From: Bacillota bacterium
Lineage (GTDB): Bacteria > Bacillota > Clostridia > Lachnospirales > Lachnospiraceae
Direction of reading: 5' to 3'
Assembly: GCA_023399055.1 (NCBI GenBank)
Contig: JAEWQV010000010.1
Span: 62,001-126,000 of the forward strand
DNA length: 64,000 bases
The notes beneath the pieces were generated by a model. That model was not told where the DNA came from, did not search any database, and saw only the letters and a program-made list of their open reading frames with translations. The number at the start of each line of letters is the position of its first letter. Positions within the stretch are counted from its first letter, which is position 1. A program made the position numbers and the translations under genes. This document shows positions 51,219 through 60,075 of this stretch, piece after piece.

Positions 51219-52961
51219 CTACCTCTTCATCTTAGGGTCGAATGCATCACGTAACCCGTCGCCAATAAAGTTAAAGCCAAGAACTGTTATTAATATGAGC
51301 AAGCCTGCAGGTATCCATACGAACCAGTAGGATGTCATAACATGAATGTCATTAACCGCATTGATAATATTACCCCAAGATGCAAGCGGGAACTTAACAC
51401 CTAGTCCTAGGAAGCTTAGGGTTGCTTCTACCAGGATTACATCACCAAGACTCATAGTTGCAATAACTGTCAACTGTGGAATAACATTTGGCACTAAATG
51501 TTTAAATATTCTTCTTGGCACACTAATACCTAAAGCTTCTGTAGCAATCATAAACTCTTGTTCTCTAAGGGACAGAATTTGACCACGAACCATTCTTGCA
51601 ATACCTGGCCAGCTTAAGATAGCCAAAATAAACATCAGCATAACGATACGGAACCTTGGATCTACCTTCATAAAGTCCATAATGGCACCTAAGATGATGT
51701 ATAATGGTAAGGAAGGAATACAATACATAATATCAACAATACGCATGATTAACGTATCTACCCATTTGCCAAAATAACCTGCAATACCACCTAAGATTAC
51801 ACCAATTATAATCTCCAAAATAACTACGACGAAACCAATCATTAAGGACACTCTACCGCCATACATTAAACGGGTCATGATATCCATACCGTTTCCATCG
51901 GTTCCAAGTAAGTGCGAGGAGGAAGGGCTAACGTAGATATCAATTAATTCTGATTCTGTATATTTTCTAATGGTATACTGCGTGTCTTTTCGAAGGATGG
52001 TATATTCAATCTCTTCTCCACTTTTATCCGCCATAATAAAGGAGGTTTCTCCATTTGCTATAGCATTTTTTGCTGTTTCTCTAAAATCAATGGTTAAGAA
52101 CTCATTAACAACAGCATTAATACTTATGGTTGATGCAATGGCATATTCTGCCTTTTCGCTTCCATTTACTGAATAGAATATAGCAGATCTGTCCTCTGCA
52201 TTATACTCCATTTCATATGTTGAACCATTTACCTCAAAAGTAGTGGAATTCTCATTCATAGCTCTCTCCGCTATTAAACGGAAATTATAGTCTATCTTTG
52301 TTTCCTCAGAATAAGAATTAAAAATTAACTTTGATACAAGGCTAATATCTTTTGCAACTGCTATGGCAGTATTTTTACCATTCTTAGTAATGTAATATAT
52401 TGTTCCATTTAATTCAAAAGAGGTTTCTCCTGCATTTACTGCACTTTCGTAAGCTGCTTTCATTTCCTTAGAAACTTCCTCTGAAGTAACTGCATTAAAT
52501 CGATTAATACCTTTTAAGGTTGAAACTGTTGCAAAATCCTGGAACTGAACTATACGATAAAACTCCTCGCCTTCTTTAATTAAAGAATACAAAACGTCTT
52601 TTGCCGTAAAGCTCTCTTCCCCTTTGTTAATTGCCAATATCAGCTGTGCTTTCGCTATTGCGGGAAAGGTTTCTCCCTCAGCATTAATATATTGATAATC
52701 TGTATTTACTGCAACGCCAGCATAATCCTTTAGAATGGATTCGTTAATTTTAAATACCTTTGACTGACTATAGGGTGATATGATTCCCCCGATAAAGGAA
52801 AATACAATCATAAAAGAAATTATTATTAACCCAATTACAGCTAGTCTATTTCTGAAAAATCGTTTTGCTACAAGTCTTCCTGGTGACAGAACCTTAATTC
52901 TTTGTAAGTCATCCATCGTATTGGAAGTGCTATTTTGTTCTTTCATCTCATCATTTGCCAT
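51219..52961 (-). CDS. oppC: Oligopeptide ABC transporter permease C with large extracytoplasmic insertion
   Basis: The ATG at 52961 (580 residues; GGGAGG upstream) replaces a GTG overlapping the RBS. After the usual N-terminal cytoplasmic segment (SPGRLVAKRFFRNRLAV) and TM1 (~38-62), about 270 extra residues (~70-345) precede the normal LGTDGNGMDIMTRLMYGGR continuation. A standard OppC is about 300 residues. The insertion is soluble and contains about four repeats of a helix followed by GETSF-x-x-NG-x-x-Y. The C-terminal half has the five remaining helices and the EAA loop (EALGISVPRRIFKHLVPNV). Confidence 0.88.
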   Translation of the reverse strand: MANDEMKEQNSTSNTMDDLQRIKVLSPGRLVAKRFFRNRLAVIGLIIISFMIVFSFIGGIISPYSQSKVFKINESILKDYAGVAVNTDYQYINAEGETFPAIAKAQLILAINKGEESFTAKDVLYSLIKEGEEFYRIVQFQDFATVSTLKGINRFNAVTSEEVSKEMKAAYESAVNAGETSFELNGTIYYITKNGKNTAIAVAKDISLVSKLIFNSYSEETKIDYNFRLIAERAMNENSTTFEVNGSTYEMEYNAEDRSAIFYSVNGSEKAEYAIASTISINAVVNEFLTIDFRETAKNAIANGETSFIMADKSGEEIEYTILRKDTQYTIRKYTESELIDIYVSPSSSHLLGTDGNGMDIMTRLMYGGRVSLMIGFVVVILEIIIGVILGGIAGYFGKWVDTLIMRIVDIMYCIPSLPLYIILGAIMDFMKVDPRFRIVMLMFILAILSWPGIARMVRGQILSLREQEFMIATEALGISVPRRIFKHLVPNVIPQLTVIATMSLGDVILVEATLSFLGLGVKFPLASWGNIINAVNDIHVMTSYWFVWIPAGLLILITVLGFNFIGDGLRDAFDPKMKR

Positions 52962-52974
52962 TGTCTGCACCTCC

Positions 52975-53961
52975 CTAATTTACTCTGACTCTAGGATCAA
53001 CCACAGCATATAGAATATCTGCTATCAGATTACCCAAAAGTGTAAGAATTGCTAAAAATACCATAAAGAACATGGAAAAAGGTATATCTCCAGTTGTAAG
53101 TGCTTTATAAGAGGTATAACCAATTCCATCAATTTGGAATAAGGTTTCCGTTATCATAGCACCACCAAATAAGCCAGGTAAAGAAGCTCCTAAGATAGTT
53201 ACCACTGGAATTAATGTGTTACGAAAGGCATGATAATTAATAACTTTACTTTCGGACAACCCTTTTGCTCTGGCTGTACGAATATAATCCGAGTTCAAAA
53301 CTTCAAGCATATTTGTTCTCGTATATCTCATAAGGGATCCAACACCCACAATTGTCAACGTTAAGACAGGTAGTACATAATGTTTGGCAATATCCATCGC
53401 TTGACCAAACGGACTCATTTGCTCGTGCATACGGTCAATCATACCAAACAAATCAAACCACCCTAATTTTATAGAAAAAATGTATTTCAAAAGCGTTGCA
53501 AAGAAAAAGGAGGGTAAAGAAATACCAATAAGCGCAAATACACTGATTGCATAGTCTGCCCTGCTGTATTGCTTCCTCGCTGCTAAAATACCTAAAGGTA
53601 TTGCTATAACAATTTGTAATATAAATGAAGCTGCTCCCAGCATGAAAGAGTACCAAATAACTTCAGTAAACTTCTCTGTTACAGGAACATTATAAGCCCA
53701 CGAATCCCCAAAATTACCCCGTATTGCTTGACCCAACCAATTAAAAAATCCAGGTATAATACCCAGGTCTAAACCATAAGTTGCATTTAATTGCTCTAAC
53801 CACTCTGTATATGTCTTACCTCCCGGCAGGGAAGCCTTTTGTCTTGCCATGTTTTCTACATATGAGGTTGGCATACTTCTCATAATTGCATAGATAATTA
53901 ATGCAACAAAAAGTAGAATAATAACACTTAATGCCAGCCTTTTTATCAAAAATTTTCGCAT
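52975..53961 (-). CDS. oppB: Oligopeptide ABC transporter permease B
   Basis: A 328-residue permease: an N-terminal membrane helix (RKFLIKRLALSVIILLFVALIIYAIMRSMP), a periplasmic loop with GIIPGFFNWLGQAIRGNFGDSW, further helices and the EAA loop RTARAKGLSESKVINYHAFRNTLIPV that docks onto the ATPases. It ends with PRVRVN. GGGAGA precedes the ATG. It forms a heterodimer with OppC. Confidence 0.92.
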   Translation of the reverse strand: MRKFLIKRLALSVIILLFVALIIYAIMRSMPTSYVENMARQKASLPGGKTYTEWLEQLNATYGLDLGIIPGFFNWLGQAIRGNFGDSWAYNVPVTEKFTEVIWYSFMLGAASFILQIVIAIPLGILAARKQYSRADYAISVFALIGISLPSFFFATLLKYIFSIKLGWFDLFGMIDRMHEQMSPFGQAMDIAKHYVLPVLTLTIVGVGSLMRYTRTNMLEVLNSDYIRTARAKGLSESKVINYHAFRNTLIPVVTILGASLPGLFGGAMITETLFQIDGIGYTSYKALTTGDIPFSMFFMVFLAILTLLGNLIADILYAVVDPRVRVN

Positions 53962-54051
53962 ACTTAATTTCTCCCGATCTTCATATTCATAACAAACACC
54001 ATCTCGTTAACACACTACTGGATTAAAGGATTTTCAACAAAAGCATAAGAA

Positions 54052-54073
54052 TGCCATGAAATTAATCATGGCA
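54052..54073 (-). terminator. Hairpin between oppA and oppB
   Basis: TGCCATGA (54052-54059) / TCATGGCA (54066-54073), perfect 8-bp stem with a 6-nt loop; TTCTTA follows on the minus strand. It is likely a partial terminator or 3'-end protector favouring oppA expression. Confidence 0.6.
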
Positions 54074-54150
54074 CCCTTATCTTTTATATAATCATAAAAA
54101 GTTTTGAGTTGTCTTTCTAGTTATATATTATTGATTTATTGAATGACCAA

Positions 54151-56511
54151 TTATTTAACTTCGGTTTTTTCAATCTCCATTAACCAACCATAGTAGGTAG
54201 TAATATCAGGTGTAACTGTATCAAGATTTACACGCTCAGGGCTAAATACGATACAGTTCTGTCTTTGGTAAACCGGAATTTCAACTGCCCAATCAAGGAT
54301 AATATCAAGTGCTTGCTTATAAGCAGCTTTTCTGTAAGCCTGATCATCGCTCTTTCTAGCATCCATGATTAATGTATCAAGATCAGCATCTGCGATATGA
54401 TAGTGGTTACTGTTAGTTCCACCTAAACCTACAGCGTTAGTGCTGTAATATACCTGATACATATCAGGATCAATGGTTGCGCCCCATGCAGCACACCATA
54501 AATCTTGTGTACCAGCATCAAGTTTATCCCAAAGAACGTTACTATCAGCAGGATCGTTAATAGTTAAAGTAATACCAATTGTCTTTAATGCTGCAGATGC
54601 ATCAGTTAATAGTGCAAAGGAAGGATGGTTTCCTTCTCCATTCGCAGGAATGATAACTTCATATTCAAGTCTAGCGCCTTCTGGAGCTGCAGTTACAACA
54701 CCATCTTTTACAGTGTAGCCTGCTGCTTCTAAGTATCCAAGTGCTGCCTTTAATGCTGCTGCATATTTATCTTCTGCGCTCATATCTGCAGTGTAGATAG
54801 GAGTTCCAGTTACATCTGTTGAATATGCAACTGTATAATCAGAATCTGATTTCTGTGGAGCTGCCCAAGAAGTATTGGAGATTGGATAGTTAATTACGCT
54901 AGCTGCATCTCCATAGTAAGTATCAACAGCAACATCACGGTATACGGATAAAACAGTTGCTAAAGCTTTTCTTAAATTCTTGGAAGCTTCTGAATCCTGT
55001 TCTCCAGCAACATTAACTGTAGTTGAGTTCATACCGATATAACCATAACCCAAGTTATCTACTCTGCTTGTTGCAATCTTGTCGCCTGTTAACTCACCAT
55101 TGCTGTTAATTCCAGCAATTTGTTCAAATACAGTTTTACTACCGGATGGATTAGCAATATCAATAGTACCTTGCTCAATACCAGTAATCTTATCCGCTTC
55201 CGTAGTCTCTTTTAACTGAACAAACTTAGTTTTTGGTGCTCCCTTGTAATAATTAGCGTTTGCTTCTAAGAAAACAACTTTATTCTCATATTTTACTAAT
55301 ATATAAGGACCAGCGCCAAGTGGCTTGGTTGTCTTTTCTTTTACAATTGAAAGGTCGCCTCTAGGGAAACCGAATTTGTTATTTTCATAATCATATTGAG
55401 CTACATCACCATAGTAATGTAAAGGAGCAACGATAACTCCACCAATCTGATAGATTGCAGTAGCATCATAACCCTTAGTTATAACTTCAACTTCGGTATC
55501 GCTGATTTTCTTGATACCTTCGATATTTGCAACGTCAGTACCTTCACCAGCAGCTTTCTTTGCTTCAATAAGAGCAGTTCTTGCTAATGCTTCTGCATCT
55601 GCTGCATAGTAAGCTGGGTCACCAGCATAATTGTTACCTAAGGTTGCATAATCAGCACCATACTGTGCAATGATATCTTCAACTACTTGAGCTGGATCTG
55701 TTACAGTTTTAGAATCATAGCTTTCATCTTTATTATAGAAGAATGCAAATAAATCTTTCTGCTCTGGATTAGCATCTGTGTAGGTTTTATAGTTTTCATC
55801 ACCATAAAGAGTTCCAGCCCATTCAAATTCAGATTCTAAAGTAGGTCTGATAATTGTGTCGGAAATCTGTTTTACTAATGCTTCGCTTGGCTTCTCTAAA
55901 GAAGCGGTTACTTCTTCTGCTGTAATAGTATCAGCGATAGAGCTGTTTGCACGGTAATTCTGCATACCAAGGATTGGCTGTGAATACAAAGTTGAAGAGC
56001 CATCATAGGAAGAATCTGATAATACATAATAAGAGAAAATAATATCATCAGCATTTAACACTTCACCATCGCTGAACTTAACGTCATCTCTGATCTTAAT
56101 ATTATAAGTTGTTGTATCAGCGGCTTCATCAATTGTTACTTTGATATCGGAGATACCATTATAGGTATAGTCTACGCCATTATATGCAACTGTCTCTCCT
56201 TCAATTGCATTGTAGATAATTCCACCAACTCTGTCCGTTGTTAATAGCTGAACACCTGTAAGTGCTGCAACATCCTGATCATAACCTGTGTCAGCAAAGA
56301 ATGGACTGAACTTTTCACTAAATGCGTCATAACCTACTACCAATGGAGTTGTATCCTCCACTACAGGTGTCACCTCTGCATCAGTATCCACTGTAGGTGT
56401 AGGTGTTGCTGTTGTTTCATCTTCTGGCTTATCTTTTTTACCACATGCTGCTAATGATGCGATCATTAGTAGTACAAGTAAAAGTGATAAAACCTTTTTA
56501 AATTGTTTCAT
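54151..56511 (-). CDS. oppA: Oligopeptide-binding lipoprotein
   Basis: The ATG at 56511 (786 residues; GGGAGG upstream) gives a lipoprotein signal with lipobox LAAC at ~22. A Thr/Pro/Asp linker precedes a family 5 solute-binding domain with KFSDGEVLNADDIIFSYYVL, KPLGAGPYILVKYENKVVFLEANANYYKGAPK and TSWAAPQKSD. At 786 residues it is much longer than standard OppA (~540). Extra segments around ~180-330 (STLYSQPILGM..., DLFAFFYNKDESYDS, TLGNNYAGDPAYYAADAEALARTALIEAKK) may enlarge the ligand site. Lipid-anchored on the outer face of the membrane. Confidence 0.9.
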   Translation of the reverse strand: MKQFKKVLSLLLVLLMIASLAACGKKDKPEDETTATPTPTVDTDAEVTPVVEDTTPLVVGYDAFSEKFSPFFADTGYDQDVAALTGVQLLTTDRVGGIIYNAIEGETVAYNGVDYTYNGISDIKVTIDEAADTTTYNIKIRDDVKFSDGEVLNADDIIFSYYVLSDSSYDGSSTLYSQPILGMQNYRANSSIADTITAEEVTASLEKPSEALVKQISDTIIRPTLESEFEWAGTLYGDENYKTYTDANPEQKDLFAFFYNKDESYDSKTVTDPAQVVEDIIAQYGADYATLGNNYAGDPAYYAADAEALARTALIEAKKAAGEGTDVANIEGIKKISDTEVEVITKGYDATAIYQIGGVIVAPLHYYGDVAQYDYENNKFGFPRGDLSIVKEKTTKPLGAGPYILVKYENKVVFLEANANYYKGAPKTKFVQLKETTEADKITGIEQGTIDIANPSGSKTVFEQIAGINSNGELTGDKIATSRVDNLGYGYIGMNSTTVNVAGEQDSEASKNLRKALATVLSVYRDVAVDTYYGDAASVINYPISNTSWAAPQKSDSDYTVAYSTDVTGTPIYTADMSAEDKYAAALKAALGYLEAAGYTVKDGVVTAAPEGARLEYEVIIPANGEGNHPSFALLTDASAALKTIGITLTINDPADSNVLWDKLDAGTQDLWCAAWGATIDPDMYQVYYSTNAVGLGGTNSNHYHIADADLDTLIMDARKSDDQAYRKAAYKQALDIILDWAVEIPVYQRQNCIVFSPERVNLDTVTPDITTYYGWLMEIEKTEVK

Positions 56512-56601
56512 TGTTTTTCCTCCCATTTTTTATGTATTTTAATTAAAGTGAAACCTTAATAAAGCACATAACTCATAATGCAAAAGCCATATAAAGTTAT
56601 G

Positions 56602-57150
56602 TTATTCCTTCTCTGTGCTCTTAACCTTGTATACAACTTTTCTTCGAACTAACAAGAGAACCAAATTAATAAAAAGTATAAGCACTATACCAAGAAAGAA
56701 AATAATACTATTCTGTTCTCCTTCCATACTCTTATCTGTAACAAAATAATATATAGTTCCAATGATTGTTACAAAGCATAAAAACATCTGCCCTGCAACT
56801 GACTTAACAATTCGATTTAATGATCTATCATATGCAACGTGCTCCATCTTATCGCCAGATGACATTAATCGAATTGCACCAATTAAGCCGTAAAACGCCG
56901 GCAGAAACAGACAAATATAAGGAATTGTTATATAAAATATTCGGCTAACCGAAGTTTTTAAAAATCCTAATCCAATCAAGACAACAAAACCAACCATTGT
57001 CAAAACTAAACATATTAACTTATAGTTAAAAAGTTCAGCTTTATTTTGATGACTAATATAATACTGCCCAGTATATTCAATATCTTTTTTTACTTTTCCA
57101 TTTTTAAGAGATTTTGGTACTATTTCATACTCTTTATAATATTTTTTCAT
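56602..57150 (-). CDS. Membrane protein of unknown function upstream of the peptide transporter
   Basis: A 182-residue protein. A basic N-terminal ~40 residues (KKYYKEYEIVPKSLKNGKVKKDIEYTGQYYIS) are followed by four hydrophobic helices (~45-65, 70-95, 118-138, 145-168) and a basic C-terminus. AGGTTG precedes the ATG. It lies 90 bp upstream of oppA in the same direction and may be cotranscribed. I recognise no family. Confidence 0.65.
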   Translation of the reverse strand: MKKYYKEYEIVPKSLKNGKVKKDIEYTGQYYISHQNKAELFNYKLICLVLTMVGFVVLIGLGFLKTSVSRIFYITIPYICLFLPAFYGLIGAIRLMSSGDKMEHVAYDRSLNRIVKSVAGQMFLCFVTIIGTIYYFVTDKSMEGEQNSIIFFLGIVLILFINLVLLLVRRKVVYKVKSTEKE

Positions 57151-57212
57151 CTAACAACCTATTCTATTATGTAATTCATCTATAAGTAATTCTAGCACTA
57201 CTATGTTTAAAA

Positions 57213-57255
57213 AAGCTTAATATTAAAGTGTTGGTACACACTTTATCATTAAGCT
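57213..57255. repeat. Imperfect 19-bp inverted repeat
   Basis: AAGCTTAATATTAAAGTGT (57213-57231) pairs with ACACTTTATCATTAAGCTT at 17 of 19 positions with a ~6-nt loop. It lies upstream of the membrane-protein gene and may be an operator or a terminator for the methionine operon. The remaining 57256-57579 sequence shows no supportable gene. Confidence 0.55.
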
Positions 57256-57579
57256 TCATTGCTATAATCACTTTCTAATTCAGGAGTAATACACCAACAT
57301 AATTTTGTGAAGCATTAATGCGCTAAATTAGTAAATCTTATGGACATTATAATATTGATTAACTTCAATGTCAAGCATTTTCTCACTATCGTGTACATCT
57401 GTAATTATCTTGCGTACATTCTAAGAGATACAGCATTTTCAGACATTTTAATACAATTCTTATTTAAAAACAATAGTTTTAGAAAATTAAAACATGTTCA
57501 TCTTTATTGCGTGAAAATCTTATTTTTATTATTATTTATTCCATTATTTCTTCTTATAAATAAGTTTATATTATTCTGC

Positions 57580-60075
57580 CTATAACTTTTTTGTTAATCT
57601 CTTTACCAAAGCAACTGCGGATTGTGCATCCTCCGAATAGCCATCTGCACCTATTTCTTCTCGATAACTATCAGTAACTACAGCACCACCTATTATAATC
57701 TGTGCTCTTAATTTATGTGACTTTGCTAATTCAACTACCCGCGCCATTTCCACCATTGTAGTAGTCATAAGTGCAGACAGAGCGATAAAGTCAGCATCTT
57801 CTTCTTTGGCTGTTTGTATGATCTTTTCTGTAGGTACATCTTTTCCAAGATCAATTACACGAAAGCCATAATTTTTTAGCATCAAAGTTACAAGGTTCTT
57901 GCCGATATCATGAATATCTCCAGCTACCGTTGCAATTACTATTGTTATCTGCTCCCGGTTTGACTCATCTCTCTTCAATAATGGCTCCAGATAATCAATG
58001 GCAGTTTTCATTGCCTCTGCTCCGGTAATAAGCTGGGGGAGAAAATAAATCTGCTTATCATACAGATTACCAACCTCAGTAATGGCTGGTATCAACGTTT
58101 GATCAATTAAATCGCTTGGTTTTATTCCAGCTTTTAAAGCCACTTCCACAAGGCTTATGATACTTTTCTTATTTCCTTTTAAAACCGCTTGATAAATAGC
58201 CTGTTTCTCATCTGGAATACCTTGACCCATTTCACTTTCATTTGAGTTACTATTGGTAGGAACATTTCCTGCAGGTACTTTTCCAGTCATACCAAAGGAA
58301 ACAGTTACTGGTCTAGCTGTTACGCGATCAATATAGTTCCCTGCCGCATGTTCCACTCCTTTTAACAAATCTGCTGCAAATGCTGTATTCATTAATAGAT
58401 CCTGGGATGGATTAGCAATTGCCATAGTAAGTCCGGCTTGAATTGCAAATGATAGGAAGGTACTGTTTATAAACTGTCTTTCTGGTAGTCCAAAAGAGAT
58501 GTTGGATAAACCTACAATTGTAGCAAGACCCAATTCCTCCTTGCAGTAACGAATGGTTTGAATTGCTTCAAGGGCTGCATCCTTGTTTGCTCCCACCGTA
58601 TTCACAAGTCCATCTACTATAATATCTTCTTTCGTGAGTCCGTAAGCGAAAGCTCTATCTAATATTTGATGTATAATACGTTTTTTCTCGTCGATGTTTT
58701 TCGGTAATCCTTGTTCCGAAAGTGGTAACAGAATAAACATTGCACCATACTTCTTTGCAATTGGAATTAGTTTTTCAAATTTCTCTCTTTCTAAAGAAAT
58801 AGAGTTAATTAATGCTCTGCCCGGATACTGTCTTAGTGCTGCCTCCATAACTGGTACGTGACTAGAATCGATTGAAATTGGTAGCTTACCGCTGTAGAGA
58901 GCTTCGTTCATAGAAAGGAGCATCATCTCTTTCTCATCAATTCCATTCATCCCCATGTTAACATCAAGAATGTCCGCTCCCAGTGCTGCTTGTTCTTCCG
59001 CCATTTCTGCCACTAAAGACAAATCACCAGCACGAAGTTTTTCCTGTAGTGCCTTTTTACCTGTTGGATTAATACGTTCTCCAACGACTAAGAAACGTCC
59101 ATCCAGCGGTATTTCAACGGTATTTTGCTCTGTTGTAAGTGCTCTGACGTGGGTATCTCTAGCTGGAATCTGATGCAGGTCAGCCACCTTATCTACCATC
59201 TGCCTTATGTGTTCCACAGTTGTACCGCAACAGCCGCCAACAATATTAGCACCTGCCTTAATAAGCTCTGCCATTTCTGTAGCAAATTCCTCAGCTTCCA
59301 TAGGAAATACTGTTTCACCATTTACTAAAGCTGGTAGACCAGCATTGGGTTTCGCTATAATCGGAATATTCGCATATGCTTTCATTTCACGTACTATACT
59401 TTGCATTTTGTCCGGGCCGGTGGAACAATTCACACCAATTGCATCGGCTCCCATGGACTGCATAACAATTACTGCTGTTTTAGGGTCCGTCCCATACAAG
59501 GTTCTGCCATTCTTCTCAAAGGTAAAGGACACCATAACCGGAAGGTCGCAAACCTCTTTCGCTGCTAAAAGTGCAGCTCTAGTTTCCTGAAGGCTCATCA
59601 TGGTTTCAATGAAGATTAAATCAATTCCTGCCTCCAGTTGATACTTGAGCTGTTCTTTGTAAATATCCACCAGTTCCTCAAAGAATATCTTTCCGAGTGG
59701 CTGTACCTGTTCTCCTGTCATACTTAGATCGGCAGCCACATAAACTCTTCTGCCACTCTTAGATATGGCTTGGTATTGGTTTACTGCTTCCTTTGATAAT
59801 GCAACTAGTTTTTTATTAATCTCCTCTATTCGTTCTTCAAGTCCGTACTCAGCTAACTTTAAGCGATTTGCAGTAAAAGTTGGAGCAAGAATAATATCGG
59901 AACCTGCTTCAAGGAATTCTCTTTGAAGGCCAATCAAAACTTCTGGATTTTCAAGAATCCATTGCTCTGGGCATACTCCCACTGGCATTCCTCGTTGTTG
60001 CAAATTTCTTCCTGTGGAACCATCAAGGATTACAATTTTTGATTTTGTTAAATCTAGAAATTCCTTCTTAAGCAT
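57580..60075 (-). CDS. metH: Cobalamin-dependent methionine synthase lacking the reactivation domain
   Basis: Transfers a methyl group from methyl-tetrahydrofolate via B12 to homocysteine. The 831-residue protein contains a homocysteine-binding barrel (~1-300, GVNCSTGP and the Zn ligands GGCCGTT), a pterin-binding barrel (~320-585, VVGERINPTGKK, DVNMG, ISIDSS), a B12 cap (~620-690) and a B12-binding Rossmann domain (~705-831) with the cobalt-ligand motif DIHDIG. The C-terminal AdoMet reactivation domain of E. coli MetH is absent, as in Thermotoga, so reactivation must come from another protein. The ATG overlaps the upstream stop by 8 bp, with GGAGG nearby. Confidence 0.9.
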   Translation of the reverse strand: MLKKEFLDLTKSKIVILDGSTGRNLQQRGMPVGVCPEQWILENPEVLIGLQREFLEAGSDIILAPTFTANRLKLAEYGLEERIEEINKKLVALSKEAVNQYQAISKSGRRVYVAADLSMTGEQVQPLGKIFFEELVDIYKEQLKYQLEAGIDLIFIETMMSLQETRAALLAAKEVCDLPVMVSFTFEKNGRTLYGTDPKTAVIVMQSMGADAIGVNCSTGPDKMQSIVREMKAYANIPIIAKPNAGLPALVNGETVFPMEAEEFATEMAELIKAGANIVGGCCGTTVEHIRQMVDKVADLHQIPARDTHVRALTTEQNTVEIPLDGRFLVVGERINPTGKKALQEKLRAGDLSLVAEMAEEQAALGADILDVNMGMNGIDEKEMMLLSMNEALYSGKLPISIDSSHVPVMEAALRQYPGRALINSISLEREKFEKLIPIAKKYGAMFILLPLSEQGLPKNIDEKKRIIHQILDRAFAYGLTKEDIIVDGLVNTVGANKDAALEAIQTIRYCKEELGLATIVGLSNISFGLPERQFINSTFLSFAIQAGLTMAIANPSQDLLMNTAFAADLLKGVEHAAGNYIDRVTARPVTVSFGMTGKVPAGNVPTNSNSNESEMGQGIPDEKQAIYQAVLKGNKKSIISLVEVALKAGIKPSDLIDQTLIPAITEVGNLYDKQIYFLPQLITGAEAMKTAIDYLEPLLKRDESNREQITIVIATVAGDIHDIGKNLVTLMLKNYGFRVIDLGKDVPTEKIIQTAKEEDADFIALSALMTTTMVEMARVVELAKSHKLRAQIIIGGAVVTDSYREEIGADGYSEDAQSAVALVKRLTKKL

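Noticed and set aside
57340..57585. 81-codon hydrophobic frame on the plus strand
   Set aside because: No ribosome binding site, composition follows AT bias, and it runs into the metH 3' end.
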